Below, one piece after another: positions 1 through 12,084 of a DNA stretch of 64,000 bases. Source of the stretch: Medicago truncatula (taxonomy: Eukaryota; Streptophyta; Magnoliopsida; Fabales; Fabaceae); NCBI RefSeq assembly GCF_003473485.1, contig NC_053044.1, positions 34,352,091 through 34,416,090 on the forward strand. The letters run 5' to 3'. The position numbers were made by a program, and so were the translations under genes. Below the pieces are notes generated by a model. It worked only from the letters and a program-made list of their open reading frames with translations. It was not told the origin of the DNA and did not search any database. Numbering within the stretch: the first letter of the stretch is position 1; every line of letters starts with the position of its first letter.

Positions 1-540
1 CACAGCAGCAACAATAAACAATGAATCGCAATTTGAGAACACAATGATAACAAAAGTGTTCGTTGAAGATCTTACCTCCGAAAGACACTGATAAACTATC
101 TGCTTTCAGTTTCATTAAAGACACAAACTTCTATATTTGCATCAAGTCATTGCAATTTGTATTCCCCCAAATCATTCCTTCTACCTAACCAAGGCACACT
201 CCATGCTTGGAGTTGGAAACAAGAACACCAACATCAAAGACAAAATCAAGATGTGTCCCACCACTGCCCCTCATAAAGATTTACATGAAAGGAATGAAGT
301 GAAGAAGTAGGTACAATATGAAATGAAGTTATGGAATGAAGAAATAGAGGCGAGAAAATGTAAAGGTGATATATACTATTTAAATTGGAAAGGAACAAAA
401 TAAACCTGCTATAGCCGGTCAATTACTAAGGACCATGGATGGACTCTAAAAAAAATGTAATTATTTTTTACACCTTTTTTATAAAAATATTTTTATAAGT
501 ATATCATCTTCTTGTTGTAACTTTTTAAAAGATATTTAAA
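1..540. other. Non-coding left edge
   Basis: No open frame, splice-consistent exon or repeat structure is recognisable here. The stretch is AT-rich and ends directly at a long hairpin. It could be flank or intron of a gene lying outside the window. Confidence 0.5.
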
Positions 541-689
541 AAATAAACAAATTCTTGAAATGAGAAAATGGTTTAAATAGTTTCTCACATTGATTACCAT
601 CTTTCTTCATGTAAATGGATTTATTAGTGATGGTAATCAATGTGAGAAACTATTTAAACCATTTTCTCATTTGAAGAATTTGTTTATTT
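541..689. repeat. 60-bp-arm perfect foldback (hairpin)
   Basis: The left arm at 541-600 and the right arm at 630-689 are reverse complements over 60 bases. I found one mismatch (in the TTGAAATGAG segment of the left arm). The loop is 29 bases (601-629). The arms are ordinary mixed sequence, not simple AT repeats. A transcript of this stretch would fold into a near-perfect duplex. It could be a young inverted duplication, a small foldback transposon or a small-RNA precursor. I see no terminal motif or target duplication that decides between these. Confidence 0.85.
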
Positions 690-1035
690 TTTATGGAAGT
701 TGGTTATCTTTTTTTGTCATGAACAAATATATCCACCGGAAGACCCATGATAGGCAAATGGAAAGAAGTTATTGATCATTTTTGAGTGATAAACTTTATG
801 GTGCCTAAGTCAATGAAGGAAAAAAAAAAAATCTTTAAAGAGAAAGGCCTTTGAACAAGTAAGGTTCTTGGGATTCCATGAAATTCCTCCAAACAATTTT
901 ATGAAATTCCTTCAATTCTTGCGCACGCTATCGAATTGAAAGGAGATTCTTTCAACAATTATTTATTTATTTTTTTTGAAACAGATCATTCATAGTTAAT
1001 CCTTTGTTCCAAAGATAATTAATACTTAACAATGG
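690..1035. other. Non-coding stretch
   Basis: Nothing is recognisable between the hairpin and the last exon remnant of the minus-strand dehydrogenase pseudogene. The stretch has A-rich and T-rich runs around 820 and 970. Confidence 0.5.
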
Positions 1036-2452
1036 ACCAAGAAGTGCATGAATATTATGTTATTCTTATACTGGGCTGGAATCCATTCACAGTTAATCCT
1101 CCATCAGACAAAGGAAAGCCACCAAAGGCGAAACTTCATGAGCTTCTGCGATGCGTCCAAGAGGAGTTCGAGACAACATTTCATCCATGTACTGCTTGTT
1201 GCGAAGCAGCTGTCACAATAGAAAACAATTAGCAACAAGCATAATTAGAAATGACAAAAAAATGCAGCTATTTGGAAATTTATCAAAAATGTTGTATCAT
1301 TACTGATGTTAACATGATTCATAACCAGACACAATGTATACAAAATCAGGTATGAACTCTCTGAAATATTAAACACTACACAGATAATAATAGAGGATTG
1401 GAGGATTGGTGAATACGCTAAATGATTCTGCAGATTAATATGACATGTTCAGATTCAATCTAGAGTAACAAGTGTGCCAACTATAAGATTTTTGACCTAA
1501 ATTTCTCTGACATAAATCTCTGTAGGATCTTTAAGCAAGAAAGGCTATTCAATGTAGGATCTCTGTAGGATCTGTAGAATCCTTCAGTCTGTTTGAGATA
1601 TTTTCCTCAAAATGTTGAGCACATTCTTGATGACAGTATATGCTGTTGATTTTTTTTATTACTAATATTAGATCAACAAGTAATAATAATCAATTCCAAT
1701 GAGCCGAGACATGAAGACGTACTGAATTTGTGACCACACCAAAAGCGTAAATTGCCCGTTTATAATTTCATCATAAAATAGCAAGATATTTATGAAACAG
1801 AGGCTTTAATTCAGTACTTTGAAGAAATAAACATTGTTGGAGTTTAGTATTGTACTCTAGATGATTCAACAGATTAATATGCCATATTTAGATTCAATCT
1901 AGAGTAACAAGTGTGCCAACTATGTTATCTTTGACCTATTTTTCTCTAACATAAATCTCATTAGGATCTCATTCATGTGATCATATCATTGAATCCTTCA
2001 CCCAAAAGGAAAGCAACTAGTGCCAAAATAAAGGAAAAGAGAACATTACATGTTCAAACAACACAATTACTCCTTATGCCATCTTTTGCCCATTCACAAG
2101 CCAATTTTTTTGTAAGCTGGGTGATTGCAGCTGAAAACATCACTGGTCAGTAAGCATTCAGTTTTCTTGATCACACAACCTTTTACAACAAGAAAATTGA
2201 ACAAGTAATTAGTATGGCTATGATGACAACTCCCACCTTTACTTGCTGCATAGACTGATCCAGTACCTAAGCTCACCACGCCAGCAATAGAGGAAATGAA
2301 TACAATGCTTCCCATTCCAGATGTCTTTAGAAGAGGATTGTAAGTTGGCACAAATGATATGCAGATTCTAAATTAATTCCCATAATTTATGAATATACTT
2401 CAGCAGTGTACTCAATGGTTGGTTTCCTAAAGTTTTTTCCAAAATTATTCAC
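1036..2452 (-). pseudogene. Tropinone-reductase-like SDR pseudogene
   Basis: Three exon remnants on the minus strand match the short-chain dehydrogenase/tropinone-reductase-like family. Exon remnant 2237-2452 encodes the NNxG-like segment, RKPTIEYTAE, then [14 protein letters not shown] and the catalytic YAASK motif, and is followed by a GT donor. Remnant 2055-2130 follows a CAG acceptor and encodes [15 protein letters not shown]. Remnant 1036-1215 encodes SRTPLGRIAEAHEV, SPLVAFLCL and a final DGGLTVNGF. The N-terminal Rossmann half (TGxxxGIG) is missing. There is an in-frame TAA after TAEVYS, a frameshift before PLLKTSG, a TGA after SNCVV, and a deletion between FLCL and DGG. The living family uses NADPH to reduce small ketones. 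This copy cannot make a working enzyme. A copia-type relic begins about 120 bp beyond its truncated 5' end. Confidence 0.8.
1421..1969. repeat. Pair of about 110-bp direct repeats inside the SDR pseudogene
   Basis: The segments 1421-1530 and 1861-1969 are diverged direct repeats sharing GATTCAATCTAGAGTAACAA, GTGTGCCAACTAT and CATAAATCT. They lie between exon remnants of the pseudogene, about 440 bp apart. This is most simply a local duplication. I do not recognise a transposon end in it. Confidence 0.75.
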
Positions 2453-2574
2453 CTGTGACAAGATCAATCAAGCGTCGTTATCTATGACAAGATAGATTGC
2501 ATTAAACCTCTCTACAATGTACTATAATTCTATGCGATGCTATGTTTTATTTCGCGGCAATTCGAAATTTCCAA

Positions 2575-2758
2575 TGTTAAAAACAATTTAATTAGTATGC
2601 ATTGCCAGTTTAAATAGATTTTATACACATGTCCGATCACATCACAACATCTAGACATTTGTACATATATTTCAATGCTTTGTTTCCAAGTTCATAGCAA
2701 ATTTTCCTTTCTTTTCTACTCTAAGGAGATTCAATCTTATATTTTCACATGGTATCAG
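2575..2758 (+). mobile_element. Putative copia 5' LTR end and primer-binding site
   Basis: TGGTATCAG at 2750-2758 matches the initiator-Met tRNA primer-binding site of plant copia elements. It directly follows TTTTCACA, a typical LTR end with terminal CA at 2748-2749. A TGTTA at about 2575 would give a short LTR of about 175 bp. That left edge is a guess, since no second LTR was found downstream to compare. The copia gag remnant begins about 270 bp further on in the same orientation. Confidence 0.5.
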
Positions 2759-3025
2759 TCGCAATTCGATTGGTCATCTCCTTTATCGCTATGAACCTTT
2801 ATCTTCCCTGCGCCTCCTTTTTCTCTGCATTTTCCCTCACAAACCTCATTCTTCGTTTCATTGCAACTCTCAGCAATTGCAATTTTTTTCTCTCTGATTC
2901 TTGATTTGTGAATTCTTGTTAAATTCACACTTTCTCGTGTTATCATTCTGAGTTGGAATTCTATTTTCCCTCAATTTATTCTTCTCGTCTTTCTTGATCA
3001 AGAATCTTCTGTTTTGTTCATCACC

Positions 3026-4620
3026 ATGTCTGAGAGTTCTGCAGAGAGTGTCAATGGTGGATTCACCAGCACTAAGAACAAGGGTTATCAAAATGATACC
3101 CTTAGTCCCTATTTCATGCATCCTAACGAGAATCCAGGTCTTGTCCCTCCTCTCCTCTCTGGCCCCAATTATCATTCCTGGTCTCGCTCTATGACAATGG
3201 CTTTGATATCAAAGCACAAACTGCATTTCATCAATGGTTCCTTGCCAAGACCCCCAGATAAATACCATGACTCTATAGCTTGGAATAGGTGTAATACCAT
3301 GATCATGTCATGACTTAGTAACTCTGTTGATCCTGAAATATCTCAGAGTATACTGTGGATGGATACAGCCTATGAAATTTGGAAAGAGCTCAAAGATAGG
3401 TTTCTATCAAGGTGATATTTTCAGGATCTCTGATATCCAAGAAGAAATCTACACTCTGAAACAAGGTGATTCTTCTATCTCTTCTTATTATATCAAGATG
3501 AAGAAGCTTTGGCAGGAATTAGATAATTTTAGGCCCATTCCAAATAGCAACTGTGTTGAGAATTGTACTATTGTGATCAAGATGTATGAGTACAAAGAAT
3601 GTGATCAAATTATTAGATTTCTCAAAGGGCTCAACGAACAATACACTGCTGTAAGAGCACATATCATGCTCATGGATCCACTTCCCCCTATTGCAAAGGT
3701 ATACTCCTAACTTGTTCAGTAAGAAAGACAGATTACCCTCCCTTTGGATGAATCGATGACTTTAGCTGTCTCAGGATATAATTTTTCAACTCCTTCATAA
3801 GCTGGTAGAGGCTCTTCTTCTCATGGAAGAGGGAATAGGGGAGGAAAATCATATGAAAGGGGTAAAGCCGTAAAGGCATCAGAGTTTGTTCCTTTTGTGG
3901 GAGAAGTGGTCACACCATAGATACATGTTTCAAGAAGCATGGTATCCCCTCATTTTCCGCAAAATGGCATGATCAATAATTGTTCTAACACTACTGGACA
4001 AGAAGGTGATTCACATTCCATTGCATATGGTGAAGATACTCATGATGCAGACACAGGAAAGTTATCTTTCACTTCAGAGCAGCACAAAGCGTTGCTAGCT
4101 CTTCTTCAAAATTCAAACACATTGCCTTCTCATAGTGTAAATCACATGACCACAAATTCACCATTAGGTACAAGTATAATCTGCACTATCCCTACTCTCA
4201 TCAAACTAGAAACCTTTATTCTTGATACAGGAGCCAATGATCATGTATGCTACTCTAGAAAAAAAATTCAATGCTTGAAGAGAGTAAACCCCATTAAAAT
4301 CAAATTACCAAATGGATCCATTATATTGTGTCAACCTGTTTAGCAGGCAGTATAGTTTTTGACCAAACCATTCAGTACCTAAGCTAACCCAAACCATTTC
4401 ATGCCATTTAATTTTTGATGATTCAAAATGTGCGATACAGGACAATTGTACATAGAAGATGTTTGTAATGTTCCTGAGTTTGATTGTCTGCTTCAAAACA
4501 AGGGATCAATAAATCTTAATGCTAAAAAGTATGTGTGGTACTATCTCAAGGACAGGCGTAGAAGACTTTTGAAATTCATATTGGAATTTATTTTTGTTTG
4601 TAGTATGAGGAAATAGACAT
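3026..4620 (+). pseudogene. Degenerate Ty1/copia gag-protease remnant
   Basis: The reading begins at ATG 3026 with a plant copia gag N-terminus (LLSGPNYHSWSRSM, then ALISKHKLHFINGSLPRP). It is interrupted by TGA at 3311, by another stop or frameshift near 3412, and by TAA near 3710. The gag middle (IYTLKQGDSSISSYYIKMKK), a CCHC zinc knuckle near 3893-3945 (CSFCGRSGHTIDTC), and an aspartic-protease-like site FILDTGANDHV near 4215 follow in the expected order. The motif VPEFDCLL near 4460 is the usual segment after the protease. Integrase, reverse transcriptase, RNase H and the 3' LTR are absent. It is a dead, 3'-truncated element fragment. Confidence 0.85.
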
Positions 4621-4862
4621 GACATTTTAAACCTGCAAAAAAATGGTGAGAACTTCTAATACTAAAAAGAAGTAAAAAGGAAGACAGTTGAACTTAAGCC
4701 TCTTCTCTATTGAGATCAACAATTGTAAAAGCAAGCTTTCATGTGTCCTTTGTGTCAAACAAAATTGCCATTGGCTAAAAAGTCACAGTTCCCCCAAATT
4801 CAATAAACAAAGAAACATTGAGAGTTGAGACAACTTCTTAACTTCAAAACAATTATTCAAAC

Positions 4863-5581
4863 TAGAGTTAATCTTGCTAGACGGCGTGCCTTACCACCGG
4901 ATTCTCCTCTAAACTGTGTGCTTTGTGAAGGGGTACCGGAAGTGTCGGAGCATTTATTCCTCCAATGTGCTACGGCGAAGGTTTGGGCTGATTTATTGAG
5001 GTGGCTCGGGTTTGACTATCATACACCACCGGATCTGTTTTTTCATTGGAAGTGGTGGAATGAGATGTCTGGAAATAAGAAGACTCGCAAGGGTTATTGA
5101 ATCATTTGGCGAGTTAGAAATGATTTGATTTTTAATAATTCTAGAAGTGGGATGGATGAATTGGTTGAGGCGATTAAGGTGCTAGCTTGGAGGTGGGTGC
5201 TAAATCGGTTGAACTTGCCAGCGTGTATGTTCTATGAATGGATTTGGAACTTCCTCTTGCGGTAATGGTGCGCTTTTGATGCGTATTTTGGTTGCTGTAG
5301 CGTGGGCGGTGAGGCTGTTGTATGCTGCTGTTTTGCTGTTTTGACAGGGAATATATGACAGCCTCGTTGCTTTTGCTTCCTGCTGTTTTTCTGTGTTTTT
5401 GGGGGTTTTTCTGGTTCTGTTTTCCCTCCCTGTGTGGTGTGGCAGGTTCTGTTTTGGGGTGTTTCATTGCCTTTTTTGGCGGTATTTGTTTGTATCGTTT
5501 TATACTGTTTGACCGCGAGCTTTTGTGTATCTTGCAAAATCTCGACGTTAATAAATTTTACTATTTCAAAAAAAAAATAAA
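4863..5581 (+). mobile_element. 5'-truncated L1-type LINE with 12-bp target-site duplication
   Basis: The first part encodes the C-terminal zinc-binding domain of a plant non-LTR reverse transcriptase: NLARRRALPP, CVLCEGVPEVSEHLFLQC, then WADLLRWLGF. One TGA at 5098 breaks the frame before IIWRVRNDLIF. The non-coding 3' part ends with CTCGACGTTAATAAATTTTA and an A-rich tail. The insertion is flanked by AATTATTCAAAC at 4851-4862 and again at 5582-5593. This is a target-site duplication of the type made by target-primed reverse transcription. Only about 0.7 kb of the 3' end was copied, so it is an inert insertion, probably fairly recent because the duplication is perfect. Confidence 0.88.
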
Positions 5582-7187
5582 AATTATTCAAACAAAGAAT
5601 AAAAGACTCCATGGCATATCAGCATAAACCTGCCTTTTCAAATTGCATAATTCATTTCAATTTTTGATATGCAACCATAAATTCAAAAGTTGACAAAACC
5701 ACGCCATAATAAAAATTCTTGAATGTTTAGGAATTGCTACACTTGTACAGTTTGAGAAGCTTAAAAATACTAACTAAACAAAAGCAACACAAATGACAAT
5801 CTAGTGTAAGAACAACACTTATATGATAATCTAGAGAAATGAAAAATTTGCAAAAATTTGTGTCAATTCAACATCAGTTTCTTATCCTGATACAATTTCA
5901 CAAACATGCCATGAGCATAAAATCAAATACAAAAAATGATAATGAATTGATCACACCCAATCCCTAAACTGAGCTTATTTTTTGTCTCCATTGGTAGACA
6001 CCATTGCAATCAGATTACTTTCCATGTTTACGTGCTAAAAAAAATATCCATGTGCACTTTCAGATGGTTGATATGAAAAAAAGTGTTCTTCAACTGGATA
6101 ACAAAACCACCATTAAAACACTAATAATAAGTATATTTATGAAAACATTGATGTAAATCAGAGATGCTAAACATGAACATAGCTAGCATTAGAGAAAATA
6201 TATATATGTGAAGATGAAGCCCATGGGTAGAAGCTTGAGGAGAAGCTAATGCAAGAAACAAACAATGTACAAAGAAAAAAGGAATTACCCCTTTCTCATT
6301 TTGTTTGGCTGTCAATGCTTTGAATCTACACAATTTGGAGCTGACTGTCAAAGTGAAGATATCTCAATGAGAAAGGAGAAGAAGAATAAGCTTCAAATTT
6401 TGGTGATTAAGAGAGAGGGTGAAATGAAAGAGTAATTGTAGTGAATTTGAGAGAGAGAAATATCTATACAAGTAAAGCAATTCCATGCAAAACAACTGCC
6501 AGGCATGACAATAGCAGAACTCCTTACACTCATATAGATGGCAGAAAGTGAAAAAATCCAAATACAATCCTGACACAATGGCAAATCATTCAATGTTTTT
6601 TGACAGCATTAAAACTACTTAAAACATAAAAACAATGGGAACACAGATAAAAACAGAACTGCTGAAACAATGGCAACTTATTCAACCTTTCCTGACAGCA
6701 CTGATACCGAATCTAAAAAAATTCAAAGTTCTCTGACAAAATAATCAAGATACGGCTGAATAGAGATTTTGGCCAAAAATCAAACAACCTCAATACTTAT
6801 ACTTTGTGTCAGCGCCCACAAAGTTACACCAAAAGTATATACAATCAAACACATAATCAACTAAAAATACACCAACAAATAGAGAAAACTCACAACACAC
6901 CAGAATCGGAGCCGCACAGTGGAATATGAATCAGCTGCTTTGTAAGAAAGTATAGATGCATGTGTTATTTCCTTTACAACATTCAACTGCCAGGTTATTA
7001 TCCGAAAAGAATAAGAAGTCAAAACTAGTAGACAACAAAACGTGGTTAAAAAAAACAAAGACACAGTTCAGGTTCAAGTAAAATCGTACAAGTAAAGTAG
7101 ACATGAATTGACTTCGACAAGTGTTTGGAAGTATTCAAATATGCACAAAACAAAATTCACACTAAGTCATTCCGTTCCTAGTAAGTC

Positions 7188-10100
7188 TCAAGTATAATCC
7201 TCTTCACGATCACGAGCATTAGCTACTACAGATTCAGAAATAGCTCCCACAGTACCATCTTCACCAACAATAGCATTGTTTTCATTCCCCACAACAATAC
7301 CATCATTGTTATTTTCATCTACAGCTTCCACATCAACACCAATATTTTGGTTATTAATAACTTCCACACCAGCAATAACATTGTTTTCATTCCCCACAAC
7401 AATACCACCATCATTGTTGTTTTCATCTACAACTTCCACATCAACACCAATGTTTTGGTTATTAACTTCCACACCACCACCTTCGTTATTTTGGTTGTCA
7501 GCTTCTGCACCACCGTCTTCATTAACCACATTATACACATCGACCCAATTTACATTATCTAACTCTCCTGCATCAGGCAGCCATTCAACAACGTCCAATC
7601 CCTCTTCAATGTGAATCACTTCATCAACATTCTCCCCTTCATTATTAACCAACAAAACAGGGTCCTCTGCAAAATCGTATTCAAAATCAAAACCTCCTTG
7701 ATCTCTCTGTTCGTTTCCAAAGTGGCCCTCTCCCTGACCATGCCCCAAGTGAGCCTCTTGCTGCCCTCCGTCTCCCTCTCCCAAGTGTTCTTGTTCCAAA
7801 ACTTGTCCTAGAATTTCTGGTATGCGTCCTGCTAGAGAAAGCTTGGAGTACCTTGACTGAAAAACAAAGTTCACAGTACATCAACACAGATTTCTACAGT
7901 TGATAAAACAAATGTATTATATCCAAACTAAAAACAAAGTTATCTACAGCTAAATTTCATTATTCTGCTCCTGTTGTTTTTAAATTTCAATTTTGTCATC
8001 ATAATTTTTCCACATACAACCATAAGATACATTATATTCTATTAAGATCTTATGTTGATAACTTGGATACATTTATGGCATTTGAAGAAACTCAAAACCT
8101 TCCAAGCTTTGGCTACCACACCACTAACTCACACGTATTTCATTTTAACAACTGTGAAGGTATCCTAACATTATAATCATCATAGGTTGGTATGATTGAA
8201 AAGTACTTGATTTATGACTATTGTAGTATATCTTGTTACATGACATTTTTAAGATTTTTGACCAATAATGAACAGGCAAAGAATTTCATGTACACGGTAG
8301 TATATGCATCTATCACAAGCAGAGGAAAATCATTATGAACAACATAAAAAATTGGTTCAAAATGTCTAATTCTAAGGGGTACATGAATCTAATGAAGTAG
8401 TAGCTTTTCAGCTAGGACAATTTATTATTACTATTAGTAATGTTATAATTACTTACTACTATTACTGCGATGGTGGATATTATATAGTAACCTTGGATGA
8501 ACACTGTCAAGCCAAAATTTTAACCTGTTATCCAATTTTTTACTTCATATTTCTGATTGGCATTTTTAAGTTAACTTGGTATCCAATGTGTACTTAAACA
8601 TATCCAAAGGATTGATAAAAAAAAAAAAAAATTGCTTTGTCTTGAAATGTAAAAGATAGAATAGGATAGGATAGGCTTCAGTATGTATCTTTAAACACTC
8701 AACCTTCAGCCAAAAATACGAGGGGTTAAACAGAAATGTGCTTCTGATAGTGTATGTTGAGAATTTTTTTTTAAAAGATTCATGTATAAAATCTAAAAAT
8801 GAGGGTACAAGGAAGGAATTTGCGGGGAAACCAGAGCGTTAAACACTGACTTACTCGAAGAGCCGACTCGGATAATTGGCCGAAACGATCAATATAGTGT
8901 GATCCTCCTATATATTCCTGGCAACTGCTGGAATCGAGCATGTGCTGTAACCAGAACTAAGTCATCTTCACCGGTCCATTCGTGACGAGGATTAGCCATA
9001 TTCGTCCTAGAACGACAAATAAAATTAAATAACATTTGCACAAATATTCATTCACATTATTTTGACTGAACCTTGATTCAGCCAAGCCATTCACAAACCC
9101 ATTAACATACACATTCAAAAACCATTGAACGAATCTGAAAAAACTTCGTACACATTAACATGAACAGATTGCAGCTTGATTAACACAATCTATTGATTCA
9201 AAAGAATCCTACAAATTAGTATAAACCTATTGATTCAATCAATCCACAAAAATTATAACTTCGTAAAAATTAACATAATCTGTTGTGTTTGAATCTTTAC
9301 CATACTCTGATCAGTAAAGCCTAACAGTTTAAAAGAATCATACAATAATTATAAATCTACTAAATCTTGATTAACACAATCAGTCGATCCACGAAAATCA
9401 TTACTTCGTACCAATTAATATAATTATACAGAATCTATTGTGTTTGAATCTTTACCATACTGTGTTGAGTGTGAAAGAACTGGGATGATCAGTAAAGCCT
9501 AACCTGAGGTAACAACTGATGAAGAACTGGGATGATCAATGGATGTTGGATGATGATGATGGTGGATGAATGAAGATGCTGAAGTCTACAAGATGAAGAT
9601 TTGAGAAAATAAAATTATTCTATGAAAGGAAAGGAGTATTCAGTTAAGGTGGATGAATGAATGAAGTCTACAAAGATGAAAACTTGAGAAAAGAAAATTA
9701 TTCTAGGAAAGGAAACGAGTATTCAGTTAAGTTGTTTTCTGGTTATGATATATCAACCTCCCAATTGGAATTGCGGTTACTCACTCTGCTTATATAAAGA
9801 CAGAGAGAATGTTAAGAAATCTAACTGACTAACCAACTTTTCAATTGAGTTGAGTTAGTTACAAGAGTGTTCTATGAAAGCTAACAAACTTCATCATTCA
9901 GTTATATTATTATAAGTTCAGTGTATTATACAAAAGTATACCCTATATTTAACTCAAAGGTAACTTTTTTTAATTCCACAAACCTACAAAAACAATGCGA
10001 ATCACTTAAATTTAACTTTTTTGGTGACCCATGCATGCAAGGGTATCATGCTAGTAAATTTAAAAAGTTCAAGAATTATGTTATGCCAGTAGATAACAAG

Positions 10101-10960
10101 CACAGATACCCCAAACAGACCTTTAAAGGATAAAAGCCAAATGTATATGAAATTTGAAACTTGAAAGGCATATAAACTTACTTCAACAAAACATTGTGGC
10201 CAGAATATGAAAGTACAATCAATAGATTGAACATGTCCATCAGTCCGAACTTGAGACAAATCCAATTCCACTAGAGTAGCTGCACATGCAATGAAAGGTT
10301 TTCATTATAGTACATGTATACATTATAATGAGTCCATTCTACAGTTATCCATTAATGTATCAATTATACAATACACATACGCAATATTATAATCAAGTAC
10401 CTGCTCAGGCCTTTTACTTTAAGTATCCTGTGATCTTCCTTGGAGTTGGGTTTAAAGAGAAGAAATTAACTTGCTATTTTTTTTTTGAAGTTGTTCAAAA
10501 AGTAACTGCAAATATTGTTTAACAAGTATATGCACATTATTGAAATAAAGCATGAGAAAATCCAAATAATTGGACAATTAGAAAGAATTTCATAGAAGTC
10601 TAGTATAAATACATTATCAAAGATGACTTTGAATGCCATAACACAATAATTTAAATACAGTCTATTTTTATATATGTATAGTATACCCATGAATTTATAA
10701 AAAGAAAGGCAAACAGTGAGTTTCATATATAATTTCTTCCTAACATATAAAAACCTAAATGAAGACGAAAAAATAACATACATACATACATACAATTACG
10801 GCAATCAATTAGTGTAAATATCACCCAAAGAAAAAATAAATAAACTTGATCTGAGAAACATAAGAAAGATTTAAATTTGACAACCTAAATCGGTTTTAGC
10901 AAAGGGTAGAATTGTTGGTGGATTCAAATTATAATACCACCCACGAACAATTTTACCCAT
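7188..10960 (-). CDS. Unrecognised four-exon gene, left copy (310 aa predicted)
   Basis: I do not recognise this protein. Four minus-strand exons join with matching phases and GT-AG borders: 10885-10960 (starts MGKIVRGWYY), 10182-10279 (LVELDLSQVRTDGHVQSIDC), 8855-8944 (YIGGSHYIDRFGQLSE) and 7188-7856. Together they total 933 nt and predict 310 aa. Exon 3 could start 12 nt earlier in the same frame. Exon 4 begins SRYSKLSLAGRIPEIL, then becomes acidic and rich in Gly, Asn and Val. It contains two tandem copies of a unit of about 34 residues (key motifs NNQNIGVDVE and GNENN). No signal peptide, membrane segment or known catalytic motif is visible. A CT-rich leader and a TATA-like site lie upstream. 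The phase match across three introns supports a real gene. Function is unknown. Confidence 0.55.
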
Positions 10961-11049
10961 CTCTCTACTATAATTTTGATTTTGATTTGGCTATTGTAGA
11001 ATTGTTTTTCAAAACCCATATCTCGTATAAACTTAAAAAAGATATTATG

Positions 11050-11231
11050 GATTCTGAAGAACAGAGTGGAGGGAGAGAATGTGAGGAAAGGAAAGGTGAG
11101 AGCGGTGAAATTGGGGGTCTTAAGCTTAAGTTGTTTTTTGAAATTATGGGTATTTTTGGTGAATTATTGTGGGCAATTCTTTTAAAAGAAGGTAAAAATT
11201 ATGCCTAATTAACTCAACAAAAATATATAAG
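11050..11231 (-). promoter_or_regulatory. Candidate promoter and CT-rich leader of the unrecognised gene
   Basis: Read on the minus strand, TTATATATTT at about 11221-11231 is a TATA-like site. A pyrimidine-rich stretch typical of plant 5' leaders follows at about 11050-11110. The proposed start ATG is at 10960. The right duplicate has the same arrangement near 18400-18570. This is inferred from composition and spacing only. Confidence 0.35.
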
Positions 11232-11307
11232 GAATACACCAACTTATACATGTCTTTGGAAGCTATTTTCAAATTAGTATTCCATTCTAATAATATTTTA
11301 AACTTGT

Positions 11308-11490
11308 GAAAAGTTTCTCGATTAGATATGTATAATATTTTAAACTAATCAGTGTCTTTATTGAAAAATTTTCAATTAGGTCTCTAGTAATACAAAAATA
11401 TAAAGAGATTGACCTAATTGAAATTTTTTTGACAAAGACATGAACTAATTTAAAATATTATACATACCTAACCGAGAAACTTTTGACAAA
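11308..11490. repeat. Foldback element, left copy
   Basis: The segment around 11315-11390 (TTTCTCGATTAGATATGTA, then CAATTAGGTCTCTAG) is complementary to 11404-11488 (TTGACCTAATTGAAA to CCTAACCGAGAAACTTTT). This is an AT-rich hairpin of MITE size. The same structure occurs in the right duplicate near 18655-18835, so it predates the duplication. Confidence 0.6.
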
Positions 11491-12084
11491 GACAAAGATT
11501 AATTTAGTGGTTTGCTTAATATTGTGCATAGTTTTTATTTTTCAGGTTTTTAGATGTAAAATCATTTATTAAATTATCATAATGGATTTTAATAATCTCG
11601 TACAACTACAACTTACTCAAACAAAAAAAATATATCTCGTACAACTTACCTTCAATTTCATTTCATTATATAATTTAATGTATTCTTTCCATATGTTATT
11701 TTTGTGAGTTAATTTATTTAATGTATTCTTTCTATTATTTATTCTTTTCGTAAACATTAAGTCATGCTCAACCGCAACTATTATTTGATTTATTTTATAC
11801 AAAGAGCTTTATACAATCTTTTCAAATTATTATAAATTTTGCTCATTTACACATTCACGATTCTCTATCACTTGTTAACACGTTATAAGAAATTAACTTT
11901 ATAATTGTTTTGTCAAAGTATGTATACGGTTCAAGCTTTTGTGTGTGTACACGCTTATGAATTTCATTTAATATTCTATTAAAATCAATACAAGAGAGTG
12001 ATATAATAGTCATTAATAATTAACCTCGCATACATCACACATATCTAAGTACCAGTTTGTCTTTAATTGAGGGATGGAGTAGGC

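Noticed and set aside
6121..7064. Several small minus-strand open frames in both duplicates
   Set aside because: No domain, splice or composition support. Identity between copies is explained by the recent duplication rather than selection.
7276..7614. Plus-strand Ser/Thr/Pro-rich open frame
   Set aside because: It is the antisense shadow of the repeat-rich last exon of the minus-strand gene.
8891..8999. A minus-strand ATG frame (MANPRHEWTGEDDL...) just upstream of exon 3 of the unrecognised gene
   Set aside because: It stops after about 37 codons in the left copy and earlier in the right copy. It is out of frame with the exon that joins its neighbours in phase, so it is not supported as a start.
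10912..11208. Plus-strand open frame of 98 codons, also present in the right copy
   Set aside because: It lies antisense to exon 1 and the CT-rich leader of the minus-strand gene. It is purine-rich only because of that leader, and it has no family resemblance.
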